From Palsa-506 sp963707065 (GTDB lineage Bacteria; Actinomycetota; Actinomycetes; Streptosporangiales; Streptosporangiaceae): 64,000 nt of DNA. The position numbers and the translations under genes are program-made. Numbering within the stretch: position 1 is the first letter of the stretch; the number at the start of each line of letters is the position of its first letter. The stretch is taken from contig CAVPPJ010000005.1 of assembly GCA_963707065.1 (NCBI GenBank), forward strand, positions 417,103 to 481,102, written 5' to 3'. A model generated the notes under the pieces. The model had not been told where the DNA came from and did no database searches. It worked only from the letters and a program-made list of their open reading frames with translations. Shown in pieces: positions 49,967 to 60,243 of the stretch.

Positions 49967-52187
49967 TCAGCGGGTTCTCAGTTCCTTGTCCTTGCCATCT
50001 CGCCCGGGTACGGGTAGCTGGCCGGTGAGGGTGGTGCCGTGTCCGGGTTGGGAGTGGATGGTGAGGGTGCCGCCGTGGGCGGTGAGGCGGTCGGTCATGC
50101 CTTGGAGGCCGGTGCCGTGGTGGGGGGTGGTGGTGTCGAATCCGGTGCCGTTGTCGGTGATGGTGAAGTGGAGGGTGGTGCTGGTGGAGGTGAGGTGGAT
50201 GGTGGCGTGGGTGGCGTGGGCGTATTTGGTGATGTTCTGGAGGGCTTCGAGGGTGCAGAAGTAGATGGTGGTTTCGGTGTCGGGGGGGTAGCGGCCGAGG
50301 TTGCTGGTTTCGATGGTGACGGGTAGCGGGGTTTTGCGTGCCTGGGCGTGGAGGGCTGCGGCCAGGCCCTGGTCGGCGAGTAGCGGGGGGTAGATGCCGC
50401 GGGCCAGGTCGCGCAGGTCGTCGAGCGCGGCGCGGAGTGCGTTTTTGAGCTGGGCGGCCAGTTGCCGGAAGTGGCCGGGGTCGTCGGCGGTTTGCTCGAG
50501 GAGGCTGAGCTGGATGGTGGCGGCGATGAGCTGCTGCTGCGCGCCGTCGTGCAGGTTGCGTTCGATTTTGCGGCGTTCGGCGTCTTGTGTTTCGACGAGC
50601 CGGCGGCGGGAGGCGGTCAGTTCGTCGATGGTGGCCTGGAGTTCGGCGGTGAGCTGGACGTTGCGCAGCACGAGGCCGGCCTGGGAGGCGAGGTGCTGCA
50701 GGAGCTGGTCCTCGGTGGTGGTCAGCGGCTCGTTCGCTGGCTTGCGCAGGGACAGCGCGCCGAGCAGTTCGTCGCCGTGCCGGACCGGTACCGCGCGCGA
50801 CGCGGCGTCGAGGGGGGGCAGGCCGGGGTGGCCGGTGAGGGTGACGGGCGCCGGCGCGGGGTGTCCCGGGCGGCCAGGTCGCGGCGGGGCGCAGCTCGGT
50901 TCCGATCCGGATCCACGCCGCGGCGCGGGTGGCGCCGGTCGCGCCGGCGAGCAGCGACACCATCTTGTCGAGGGCCTCGCCGTAGCCGGGCTGCCCGGCC
51001 ATGTCCTCGGCGAAGTCGGACAGTACCTGGTACGGGGTGGCCCGCTCGCCGTATACCAGCCGGTTGGCGAACTGCCGGAAGCGGTGCCGCAGCGGCTGGA
51101 ACAACAACGCGATGCAGACCGCCGCGGCGACCGTGAGCACCGGGCCGCCGCGGTGCCCGGCGAACGTGCCGATGCCCAGCACGATGCCCGCGTACACGGC
51201 CGTGAACGCGGCCGACAGCAGGCCGTACACCACCGCCCGGCTGATGATCACGTCAATGTCGAACAGCCGGTGCCGCAGAATCGCGATCGTCATCACCGCC
51301 GGAATCCCGAAGAAGACGACGATCGTCACCACCTGGTACGCGGCGTTGGTTACCCAGGTCTGGCCGGCCGCGATGCCCAGCAGCGCGATGACCAGGAAGA
51401 CGGCGAGCATCAGGGCCGTCATGGCCAGCCATTTGATCTGCTGCCGCAGCAACGGGCCGCCAGCCCGGTACCGGACGACGAGCGACAGGATCGAGGCCGC
51501 GAGGAATGCGACGAATACCACCGTCATCCCGCTAAGAGTGCCGACCAGGACCACCCGCAGGACCGGCCAGAGACCGGCCACGCCCAGCGGGTTCTGGAAG
51601 GTCAGCGAGGTACCGCCCGGCGCCGGGATCTGCACCAGTCTCGGCCGCACCACCAGTCCGCTCAGCGTCAGGCCAGCCAGGACCAGGCCGGCCGCGGCCA
51701 GCGGGCGCCAGCGTCGCGACGGCAGCTTCCCTGACGGGAACAGCAGGAACATGAAGGCGATGGTGAACGTGCAGGGTACGAAGCTGCATTCGGCCAGCAG
51801 ACCCACCAGCTTCGGCGCCGGGACCGCGCTGGGATAGGTCACGGCTCCGATCACTGCGTAGGCCGACGCCACCCCGAGAAACGCCAGCCCGGCGCCAACC
51901 CCCATCATGATCCAGCCGGTCAGGTTGTCCGCACGGCGGACGATCAGCGCGCCGAGCGTGGCATAGGTAACGGCCGCGACCGCCCCGCTCAGCTCCGAGA
52001 ACCCGTCGTTCGCCGTCAGGTTGCCCCACACGACAACGGTCATGGCCACCGTGGCGACGGCCGCCAGCACCGTGCCGGCCCACAACCCGGCACTGACCCG
52101 CAGCCACCGGGCCCGGGCGGCGGCCTGCCCGGGCCGCGGCACCAGCATGTGAACGTCCGCACTCGCCGGCGCGGCGGCCTGGTTCAT
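49967..52187 (-). pseudogene. NarL-type sensor histidine kinase, one frameshift near 50880
   Basis: ATG 52185-52187 overlaps the preceding membrane-protein stop (ATGA). The N-terminal half has about eight membrane segments, then a GAF-like region (MVSLLAGATGATRAAAWIRIG). At about 50870-50890 the frame is lost; the neighbouring frame resumes PAPVTLTGHPGLPPLDAASR and runs through GALSLRKPANEP and QLLQHLASQAGLVLRNVQL. It then has the HisKA_3 dimerisation helix RRKIERNLHDGAQQQLIA (phospho-His) and the HATPase ITDNGTGFDT. A 1-nt indel in a C-rich stretch explains it; real mutation or assembly error. No response regulator follows. Confidence 0.82.
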
Positions 52188-52621
52188 GATCGCCACCGGC
52201 GTGCTGTTGCGTACAGGAAGCCGGCGATGCCCAGCGCGAGCAGGCCGTCCAGGGCGTGCAGGCCGCCATACAGGGCGGCGTTGTCGGCCAGTCCGGCCAG
52301 CAGGCTCTGCAGCAGGCCGGTCTGCACGACGAGCACGCCTGCCAGGGCGAGCGGCAGCGCACCCGGCCGGGCGATGAGCGCGAGGATGAGGATGATGACC
52401 GCGGCGCCGCCCATCATGAAGCCGAGGCTGCGATGCGGGCCGAACGCGCTGTCCGTGCTGGCCCCGTGGCTGGTGATGCTGAAGACGCCGAGCCCGGCCA
52501 GGAAGATCTGGGCTGCGCCGGCCAGCAGGAAGACGAGCAGCAGCCAGCGGTAGGCGATGAGCGCGCCGCGCCGGACGCCGGTGAGGTCGGACAGGCTGCG
52601 GGTCTGGACGTTGGAAGCCAT
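52184..52621 (-). CDS. Small multipass membrane protein (DUF6220-like)
   Basis: 145 aa with four hydrophobic helices: YRWLLLVFLLAGAAQIFLAG, SLGFMMGGAAVIILILALIA, GALPLALAGVLVVQTGL and GGLHALDGLLALGIAGFLY. Loop residues GxHR and HALDG resemble DUF6220-type proteins. Function unknown; translationally coupled to the histidine kinase (4-nt overlap), so it may assist sensing. Confidence 0.72.
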   Translation of the reverse strand: MASNVQTRSLSDLTGVRRGALIAYRWLLLVFLLAGAAQIFLAGLGVFSITSHGASTDSAFGPHRSLGFMMGGAAVIILILALIARPGALPLALAGVLVVQTGLLQSLLAGLADNAALYGGLHALDGLLALGIAGFLYATARRWRS

Positions 52622-52758
52622 CAGATTCCCCCTCAGGAGTGCGTGGTCAGCCAGCCGGGAACGCGGCCTGCGGCCGCTGCGCGGTACGGCCAGGTCCTGG
52701 CCGAGGAACAGGTACCAGGGCCGGCATGATCAGTGTCGCCGGGTCGTCATCGCCGGGA

Positions 52759-53364
52759 TCACGGAACACAGGACATCCACCGGGGCAGGCTTCGGCCACC
52801 GATCGAGATGGCGACGGCGGCCACGCAGACGGCGAGGATGGTCCACCACACGGTGTTCGACGACAGCCCGCCGCCGGATGCCGGGAACGTGCTGACCCGG
52901 CGGGCCACCTGGGGTAGGAGACTGGGCGCCATCAGGATCAGCACGACGGTGGCGGAGGTCGCCGCGCCCGGTTCTCCGGTCCGCGTCCGGGCCACGCACG
53001 CCGCGGCGAATCCGAGCAGCACGTTGCCGGCCAGCGCAAGACCGGCCCCCGTCCAGGGCAGCGCCAGTCCGCGCATTGCCGCTGCCAGCATTAGCAGCGC
53101 GCCGGCGGCGAGCGGGGCCAGCAATGCCAGGGCGCGGATCGCGGTGCGCCGGACGGGCCCGGTTGGCGTCACGTCGACGACCAGGCTGGCCGGCTCGTCG
53201 AGGGCGAACGCCGCGGCGGCGGCGAGCAGCGCGAAGCAGATTGGGAACAGCATGGTGGCGGCCGCGGGGAACGCGATGCCGCAGCCGCCTACCACGACTG
53301 CCACGCCGCTGAGGCCCACGACCTCCGGCCACGCCCCGGCCCGCAGCATCGACCGGACCATCAT
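52759..53364 (-). CDS. Integral membrane protein of the ABC export locus
   Basis: 201 aa, about six hydrophobic segments, Ala/Leu/Val-rich. Starts at ATG 53364, overlapping the stop of the ABC-2-type permease gene (ATGA), so coupled to it. No conserved motif recognised. Likely a third membrane component of the exporter. Confidence 0.7.
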   Translation of the reverse strand: MMVRSMLRAGAWPEVVGLSGVAVVVGGCGIAFPAAATMLFPICFALLAAAAAFALDEPASLVVDVTPTGPVRRTAIRALALLAPLAAGALLMLAAAMRGLALPWTGAGLALAGNVLLGFAAACVARTRTGEPGAATSATVVLILMAPSLLPQVARRVSTFPASGGGLSSNTVWWTILAVCVAAVAISIGGRSLPRWMSCVP

Positions 53365-54226
53365 GCGTTGACCGCGTGGGTGAACCCGCCGGCGCTAGCC
53401 AGCACGAGCAGGATCGCCGCCAGCACCAGGACGATCTGAAGGGTACGGGTGACCCGGGAGCGCACCCGACCGTCGGCCCCGCGCAGCAGCGCCACCAGTA
53501 CCGCGGTCGCGCACAGCGCAAGCTGCCAGCCGATGAAGAACCACGGGGAGCCGCGCCAGGTCGTGACGTCCGCGACGTTCTTCATGTAGGTGAAGAACGC
53601 GAACGGCGAGAACAGCCGCAGTGCCGTGAATGCCGCCGAGTCCGGATGCGACAAGGACCCCCAGGTCGCCAGGTCAATCCAGCCGTAGGTGACCAGACCC
53701 AGCACGAGCGCGGCGCCCGGGAAGCGGACCCAGCGGCCCAGCGCGACACCGAGCAGCGGGCCTCCGAGTGACGGGATGACGATCTGCCCGACGAGGACGG
53801 CGACCTGCGCCGGCGGGCTGAACGCCCCGTACACCCGGGCGCCGACCGGGTGGAAATGCAGGTACGCGAACAGGGCCAGCACGCCGCAGAGGAATGGCAC
53901 GACCGCGACCGCGCAGAGGGCGGCGGTGCGCGCCGGCAGCGTGGTCGGGGTGACGCCGACGACCGGCTCGCTGTCGCGCATGGACCGGGTCAGCCAGAAC
54001 GTGGCTATCATGCCGAACCCGCCCAGGAAGATCCACGGGTAAAAGTTCCCGGCGCCGACCGGGCCGGCCGGTGCGCTCCGGTAGTCCCACGTCGTCCACG
54101 CGGTCATCACCACGGCGAACAGGAAAACCGGGTTGACGACGAACCGGTGCATCTCGCGGGTGGCGAGTGCGATGAACGTGGTCCGGCCGGCGGCTGACTC
54201 AGGACGGGCGGGCGCGAGCATCGCGT

Positions 54227-54230
<4 letters not shown>
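53361..54230 (-). CDS. ABC-2-type permease-like membrane protein
   Basis: 289 aa from GTG 54230, which overlaps the ATPase gene stop (GTGA) behind the SD GAGGAGG. An N-terminal soluble helix (FIALATREMHRFVVNPVFLF) resembling ABC-2 permeases is followed by about six membrane segments, including FYPWIFLGGFGMIATFWLTRS and LVTYGWIDLATWG. Pairs with the ATPase at 54227. Confidence 0.82.
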
Positions 54231-55105
<875 letters not shown>

Positions 55106-55107
55106 CG

Positions 55108-55926
55108 CTACCTCCAGGGTCGAAGTTGGCGCAGGTGGCGTCGGCGTACCAGAAAAATTCCGAACGATGCCGCGGCCAGCACCAGGAAGGCCACCTGGAT
55201 CCGGGCCTGGAGCACCGCCGCCGGCGAAGCCGACCAAGTGGCCACCAGCCAGACCGTCATGAGCCAGGCGGCGCTGACGGCCATGGCCGCGTTCAGCGGG
55301 CTGACCCAGGTGGACGCGGCCAGCACCACCGCGACGAAGCCGATCGCCGGCAGTAGCCAGGCGAACGGCGCCTCGCCCGGCACGACCAGCCCGAGCAGCA
55401 GCACGGCTGGCAGCGCGAGCGCGAGTACCGCGATCGTGCGCAGCAAGATCAGCCGGAGCGCCGGATAGGGCGTGACCATTTCCGGTTCGAGAGCCGGGTC
55501 CATCCGCCGGTCGTAGCTGAACGCGACCACCAGGCACGGCGCGAGCGGCGCCACGGCCAGGAAGAACCAGAGCCCGCGGGCATGCCCGACCGCCGCCGCG
55601 AGAGCGGCGAACGCGAGGACCGCGGCCACGCCCACCAGCCACACACCCCGGAACGCGCTGGCCACCGCGACCAGCCGCGCCTCGTGGGCCGGGAGGCCGG
55701 CGACGCGCAGCAGCCGCTCGAACACCGATGGCCGCGGCACTTCTACGGCGCCCCGCGTGCGGTCCCACACCGCGGCGAGGTCGATCACGTCGACCGCGGG
55801 TCTGACCCGCGCCCGGCACTGCTCGCAGGACAGCAGGTGCTGCTCGACCGAGGCTCCTTCGGCCAGCGAATCGGCCCGTTCGATGTAGCGCCGCAGTATG
55901 CCGTCGTCCAGATGCCAGCCGGTCAT
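55108..55926 (-). CDS. Zinc-finger anti-sigma factor with membrane domain
   Basis: 272 aa from ATG 55924-55926, overlapping the sigma gene stop by 4 nt. N-terminal zf-HC2 motif ASVEQHLLSCEQCRARV (HxxxCxxC), then six predicted transmembrane helices. Holds the ECF sigma factor at the membrane until a signal arrives, as in other ZAS proteins. Directly upstream of the ABC exporter genes, which are probably its regulon. Confidence 0.85.
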   Translation of the reverse strand: MTGWHLDDGILRRYIERADSLAEGASVEQHLLSCEQCRARVRPAVDVIDLAAVWDRTRGAVEVPRPSVFERLLRVAGLPAHEARLVAVASAFRGVWLVGVAAVLAFAALAAAVGHARGLWFFLAVAPLAPCLVVAFSYDRRMDPALEPEMVTPYPALRLILLRTIAVLALALPAVLLLGLVVPGEAPFAWLLPAIGFVAVVLAASTWVSPLNAAMAVSAAWLMTVWLVATWSASPAAVLQARIQVAFLVLAAASFGIFLVRRRHLRQLRPWR

Positions 55927-56459
55927 GACGATCCTTCCGCTAGGACGGCCCGCAAGCGCGCCTTGGCCCGATGGAGCCTTGTCTTCACGGTGCTCACCGG
56001 TACGTGCAGCAACTGCGCGGCCTCCTTGGCAGACAGGCCGTCCAGCACGACGGCCTGGATAACGGCGCGCATCTCCGGCGACAGCCGGGCCAGCGCCTGG
56101 CCGATGTCGCCGTACTCGACCGACAGCAGCACCTGGTCTTCCGCGGCCGGTGCGGCTTCGGCTTTCTCGAACACGGCGGCGACGCTGCCGCGGGTCCGCA
56201 GGCGGCTCACCAGCCGTCGGATCGCGATCCCCCACAGCCACGCCGCGATGTCGCCGTCGCCGCGGAAGCCCCGCGGTCTCTGCCAGACGGCGACGAAGGT
56301 GTCCTGGATCGCGTCCGCCACGAGGTCACGGTCGTTGCACCGCCGGGCGAGCCGGATCGCGAGCCAGCCAGCGTGGCGTTCGTAGAGCGTGCGGAAGGCG
56401 CCCATGTCGCGTTCGGCAACGGCGAGAAGCAGCGTCTCGTCGCCCGGGCGGCTGTCCAT
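55923..56459 (-). CDS. ECF RNA polymerase sigma factor
   Basis: 178 aa. Region 2 (AFRTLYERHAGWLAIRLAR ... AIQDTFVAVWQRPRGFRG) and region 4 (ALARLSPEMRAVIQAVVLDGLSAKEAAQLLHVPVSTVKTRLHRAKARLR) are clear. First gene of a leftward operon with anti-sigma and ABC exporter genes, so probably governs a cell-envelope or drug-export response. Confidence 0.9.
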   Translation of the reverse strand: MDSRPGDETLLLAVAERDMGAFRTLYERHAGWLAIRLARRCNDRDLVADAIQDTFVAVWQRPRGFRGDGDIAAWLWGIAIRRLVSRLRTRGSVAAVFEKAEAAPAAEDQVLLSVEYGDIGQALARLSPEMRAVIQAVVLDGLSAKEAAQLLHVPVSTVKTRLHRAKARLRAVLAEGSS

Positions 56460-56468
56460 GTCCTAACT

Positions 56469-56496
56469 GTCGCGTCCCCGGGCCGGAAAAGTTTCA
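56469..56496 (-). promoter_or_regulatory. Possible autoregulated ECF promoter
   Basis: On the minus strand TGAAAC (-35-like, 56491-56496) lies about 18 nt from CGAC (-10-like, 56469-56472), near the start codon at 56459. The pattern fits the ECF -35 GAAAC / -10 CGWC type. One base spacing is off from the norm, so tentative. Confidence 0.35.
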
Positions 56497-56534
56497 CCTC
56501 GCGGTGGGGAATTTCCGCCGGGCCTTCCGCGTGA

Positions 56535-56640
56535 CCGTACCCAACCCGGCCAAGGCCGCGGACGGCCCGGCGGATGCACACGCTCGACCGCGACCCCGAG
56601 GCTGCCCGCGTCGTCCGGCGGATCTTCGTCGTTAAGCAGC
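56535..56640 (+). pseudogene. Serine recombinase remnant
   Basis: The short frames here (VPNPAKAADG, then one frame over RRMHTLDRDPEAARVVRRIF) match the recombinase-domain segment of large serine integrases, which reads PNPAKAxxG...RLxxLxxDPxxAxxVRRIF. Only this piece and a frameshift are visible; no catalytic domain. It marks an old integration event. Confidence 0.5.
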
Positions 56641-56778
56641 ACATGGCCGATCAGCTGCCGCGGTGCGCCGGCCACGGCCGGCAGCTCAGGGGAGCAGGAT
56701 CGTCTGGGTCGATTGGTTCTTCGGCGGGCAATGATCGCTCGGCTACTGTCGAGAGCAGAAACGTGAAGGGGCGGGTTG

Positions 56779-58005
56779 ATGGGAGACGCTCTCGCTCCGC
56801 CTCCTCGCTCTTCGTTCGCTCGTTATTGGACGGCTGCCGCGATCAGTTCCTTTGGCTCGGCGGTAACCGCGGTTGCGATGCCTGTCCTGGTAATCCAGTT
56901 GCTCGGCGCGACGCCGTTCGAGGTCGGTGTTGTGAACGCCGCTCAGTTCGTGCCGTATGCGCTGCTCGGGCTCATCGCCGGCGTGTACACCGATCGGTGG
57001 CGCCGGAAACCCGTACTTGTATGGGCGAGCGTCGGGCGTGCTCTCTCCCTGGGCGCGATCCCGATCCTGTGGCTGACGGGCGTTCTGCAAATCTGGATAC
57101 TGGTCATCGCCCTGTTGCTGTTCGGCGCGTTTTCCGTTTTCGGGTTCGCCGCGACCCAGTCGCTGCTTCCTCGCCTGGTGCCCCGGGCGAGATTGGTTCC
57201 GGCCAATGCGCGGCTCGATCAAACAGACGCCGCTGCTCAGACTCTCGGACCGGCGATCGGCGGCGGGCTGGTCGGGCTGCTGGGAGCCCCTGTAGCAATT
57301 ACCGTCGACGCGGTCAGCTACCTCGTTGACGCAGCACTCAACGCGAGCATCCGGGTGGATGAGCCCCGGCCTGACTCCCGTACCCGCGATCTTCGCGCCG
57401 AGATTCGCGACGGCCTGCGATGGACATACGGACATCGCACGCTGGGCCCATTGGCGGTGTCGGCCCACGTCTGGTTCCTCGCCCAAGGAGCCGCACTGAC
57501 GGTGCTTTCCCTCCTTGCCCTGCGATCGCTCGGGTTCACCGCGTTCACATTCGGGTTGCTGCTGGCGGTCTTCGGTATCACCAGCCTGATCGGCGCGTCG
57601 ATCGCCCCATGGTGCGGTGCCCGGCTCGGATCGGGACGGGTGATCATCCTCGCGCGCGTGGCGTACCCGATCGTCTGGCTGCTCGTGGCCATCGCCCCTT
57701 CAACCGCGGTCGGTGATGCCCTGCTGTTCGTTGCGCTGTCCCTCCAGGGACTCGCCGCGGGCATAGAGAACTCAAACGAGATGGGCTGGTGGCAGGCACT
57801 CACGCCGGACGAACTTCTCGGCCGGACGAACGCCACCAGACGCTCGGTCAATCGAACGATGGCCGCACTCGGAGCTCTCATTGCCGGCCTCCTCGTCGGG
57901 CTGATCGGTGATCGCCCCACGCTCATCGGCGTGATCATCGCTTTCGCGGCCGCCGCGCTCACCGCAGCACTATCGCCGCTGCGCGAAGCATCCAACCAGG
58001 ACTAA
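56779..58005 (+). CDS. Major facilitator superfamily transporter
   Basis: 408 aa from ATG 56779 with SD AAGGGGCGGG. Twelve helices, with GLIAGVYTDRWRRKPVLVW between helices 2 and 3 and NATRRSVNRTMAALGALIAGLLVG in the C-terminal half, typical of the enterobactin-exporter-like group of actinobacteria. Substrate unknown. Its GC content looks a little lower than the flanking operons and it stands alone among remnants, so it may be acquired. Confidence 0.88.
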   Translation: MGDALAPPPRSSFARYWTAAAISSFGSAVTAVAMPVLVIQLLGATPFEVGVVNAAQFVPYALLGLIAGVYTDRWRRKPVLVWASVGRALSLGAIPILWLTGVLQIWILVIALLLFGAFSVFGFAATQSLLPRLVPRARLVPANARLDQTDAAAQTLGPAIGGGLVGLLGAPVAITVDAVSYLVDAALNASIRVDEPRPDSRTRDLRAEIRDGLRWTYGHRTLGPLAVSAHVWFLAQGAALTVLSLLALRSLGFTAFTFGLLLAVFGITSLIGASIAPWCGARLGSGRVIILARVAYPIVWLLVAIAPSTAVGDALLFVALSLQGLAAGIENSNEMGWWQALTPDELLGRTNATRRSVNRTMAALGALIAGLLVGLIGDRPTLIGVIIAFAAAALTAALSPLREASNQD

Positions 58006-58203
58006 TGCGCGTCCGTCGGGTACTGGACGCTCCGTAACCGGCAATCCGTAAGCCGGTCGGATGGCGGCCGTCCTGCGGGAGAAACCCGTTGGGCACGCGG
58101 CGGTGATACAACAACGAGTTGGTGCCACAAGAGCCCAGCACCGGCCAGACCGCGCTCGGGTGTCAGCGTTCGAACTCGGCGCCAAATGCTGGTCAGGCGG
58201 TCG

Positions 58204-58500
58204 GGGTACGGTGCGATGCAACTCGTCGGCTCGTACGCCTTTGGACCGCCACCTGACCGGGCATCGGCTATGGGCGTGCTCTAGGCCGCGGTCGCCGCGG
58301 GAGTCGATCACATCGACACGACCCAGTACTACGGCGGCGTCGTCAACGATCTGATCCGCGAAGCGCTCCACCCCTACTCCAACGGCCTGGCCATCGTCAG
58401 CAAGGTCGCGGTCCGACGAGACGATGACGGTGCTGTCCTCCCCGTTCGACGATCCGGACCAGCTGCGCGAGGACATCGAAACAACGGTGCTCGGGTCGGA
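58204..58500 (+). pseudogene. Aldo/keto reductase remnant
   Basis: Frame at 58204: GYGAMQLVGSYAFGPPPDRA, in-frame TAG at 58282, then AAVAAGVDHIDTTQYYGGVV and NDLIREALHPYSNGLAIVSKV. These are the N-terminal strands of aldo/keto reductases (catalytic Tyr in QYYG). The premature stop and loss of the rest show a dead copy. Confidence 0.65.
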
Positions 58501-58649
58501 CGAATCACCGGGATCCGGTGACGCCTCCTCACCTGCCTGGCGGCGAGCCTGGGTAGTGGCCCGCCTCCCGGCAGGAAACTTCAGCAGCGGACTGACATGG
58601 GCGAGCGAGCCTGGGTGCACTGCCCAGCCGAACCGAAAGGAGATCCTCG

Positions 58650-58724
58650 GTGAGCACCGAGCAGAAAGAGAATCTCAAAGCGATCCTGCGGCAGTCAGCC
58701 TTCCCCGCCGGCATCGTTGTCGAT
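58650..58724 (+). pseudogene. N-terminal fragment of an HSL-type alpha/beta hydrolase
   Basis: GTG 58650 with perfect SD AAGGAGAT; reads MSTEQKENLKAILRQSAFPA, the N-terminus of hormone-sensitive-lipase-type hydrolases. Homology stops near 58724, where the 3' end of the opposite-strand hydrolase begins. Its C-terminal counterpart is at 43410-43559. Confidence 0.55.
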
Positions 58725-59719
58725 CAGGTCGATGCTCTTGCTTGCCGCCTTTCGCCCGGCGCCGGGGTGAGGTGCGGGCCGGTTGCGAGGTGTGAGTGAG
58801 TTACGATCAGCTCGGCCGCGTGCTGGGCGTCCACGAGCCAGGGGGCGTGTCCGCCGGGCATCTCATAGAGCCTGGCGCCGTGGATCTGGTCGATCGACGG
58901 CCGTGCGCGCTCGATGGAGAGGTACGGGTCGTCGGATCCGATAATGAAGATCGTGGGTGCCGTGATCGCGGCGAGCTCCGCGCTGGTGAGGACACTCTCG
59001 GGGCGTGGGCGGCGGAACCGGTCGATCGCGTGCATGAGCGACGCCACGGTTCTCGCGTTCCCCGGCCGGCGTGCGGACAGGCGTAGCGCCTCGATCAGCG
59101 AGTCCGGTGCGGCCGCTATTTCGGCGGAGCCTTGCCCTTGGGCAAGCAGGGCGCGGTAGACACGACGCGGGCTGGGTGAGCGCAAGACAGCGGCGCCTAG
59201 TCCGCGGACGGTCAGCAGCGACAGCGGCATGCGCACGCGTACGCCCGGGAGCGCGACGGCGGGCTCTCCGATCGCGACCACCTCGCAGATCCGCCCGGAA
59301 CCGGCGGCTACGTGCCACAGGGCGAACATGCCGCCAAGCGAGTGGCCGATCACCGGCACCTCGTCGAGCCCGAGTGCGTCTAGGATGTCATCGACCAGTC
59401 GGCGGGCGTGCTCGCGCACCTGCCCGCGCCGGAAGGCGACCGGGTCGGACAAGCCGTGACCGGGAAGGTCCACGGCGAGCAGCCGCAATTGACGGAGCTC
59501 CGTAAACAACGGCGCCCAGATGGCGGCGCTCTCCGAGGCACCGTGGAGCAGGACAACCGCCGGGCCGCGTCCATGCGAGAGCACTCGTACCCGCAGGCCG
59601 GTCCGCGCGAGGTCGAGGAAGAACTCGTCGACATCCGCGCCGACGGCGGCAAACAGGTTCCTCTCCGCGTCGTGGATGCGCCGCTCGAGATTCCCGGTCG
59701 CCCGGGCCTGATGATTCAT
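58724..59719 (-). CDS. Alpha/beta hydrolase
   Basis: 331 aa from ATG 59717-59719 with SD AAAGGAGAAG, overlapping the MarR gene stop by 4 nt. Motifs: VVLLHGASESAAIWAPL, LAVDLPGHGLSD, GHSLGGMFALWH (nucleophile Ser), IFIIGSDDPYL (acid) and GGHAPWLVD (catalytic His). Co-transcribed with the MarR regulator, which presumably responds to its substrate. Confidence 0.88.
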   Translation of the reverse strand: MNHQARATGNLERRIHDAERNLFAAVGADVDEFFLDLARTGLRVRVLSHGRGPAVVLLHGASESAAIWAPLFTELRQLRLLAVDLPGHGLSDPVAFRRGQVREHARRLVDDILDALGLDEVPVIGHSLGGMFALWHVAAGSGRICEVVAIGEPAVALPGVRVRMPLSLLTVRGLGAAVLRSPSPRRVYRALLAQGQGSAEIAAAPDSLIEALRLSARRPGNARTVASLMHAIDRFRRPRPESVLTSAELAAITAPTIFIIGSDDPYLSIERARPSIDQIHGARLYEMPGGHAPWLVDAQHAAELIVTHSHLATGPHLTPAPGERRQARAST

Positions 59720-60204
59720 GACTTCTCCTTTCGCTTGACCCCGGGCTTCTCGGGGCTCATGGTCATGGCCGCCATGCTGGCCAGCCACGCTCGTACGGTT
59801 CGCTCGTCCTCGCGGCCAAAATCCGCGAGCGCAGCGCGCTCCACCACGCGCACTCGGCGCGTTGCCGTCTCCAGGCACTTTCGGCCCCGCGTCGTCGGGC
59901 GCACAAGCACGACCCTTAGATTCCTCGCGCTGCGCTCAACCAGCCCCGCCGCCTCAAGACTGAGGATGGACGTGTGCATCGTCTGCCTGGTGACCTGCGA
60001 GATGCGGGCAAGCTCGGAGGTGGACAGCTCGGGCCTGGTCTCGAACACGCTCAGGATCCCGTACTCCTGCGCGGACAGCCCGAGATCCTCCAGTTCGCTG
60101 TCCAGCAGCGCCCGGAAGCGCTGGTGCGCGAGTCGGAACAGGTAGCCGAGATCCGCGTCCGGCTGGGGAAGCGGCCGCGCTGAAGTTGTCAGTCTTTTTG
60201 ACAT
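59716..60204 (-). CDS. MarR family transcriptional regulator
   Basis: 162 aa from ATG 60202-60204. Winged HTH ELSTSELARISQVTRQTMHTSILSLEAAGLVERSARN then RVVLVRPTTRG wing. The GTG at 60213 overlaps the -10 box, so the ATG is preferred and the transcript is probably leaderless. First gene of an operon with an alpha/beta hydrolase; an inverted repeat operator overlies its promoter. Confidence 0.88.
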   Translation of the reverse strand: MSKRLTTSARPLPQPDADLGYLFRLAHQRFRALLDSELEDLGLSAQEYGILSVFETRPELSTSELARISQVTRQTMHTSILSLEAAGLVERSARNLRVVLVRPTTRGRKCLETATRRVRVVERAALADFGREDERTVRAWLASMAAMTMSPEKPGVKRKEKS

Positions 60205-60207
60205 AGT

Positions 60208-60243
60208 GTCCACTGTACTGAGTTGTCAGTATACCTGTCAACT
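60208..60243 (-). promoter_or_regulatory. MarR operon promoter and operator, partly made of IS110 sequence
   Basis: Minus strand: TTGACA, 18-nt spacer, TACAGT about seven bases before the ATG. The operator is an inverted repeat AGTTGTCAG-TATAC-CTGTCAACT (60221-60243, 8 of 9 paired), and AGTTGTCAGT recurs at 60184-60193. The -35 is formed by the last homologous codons of the truncated IS110 transposase gene. Confidence 0.5.

Noticed and set aside
50394..51734. Plus-strand frames opposite the histidine kinase
   Set aside because: Arg/Ser-rich antisense; the minus strand has the kinase motifs.
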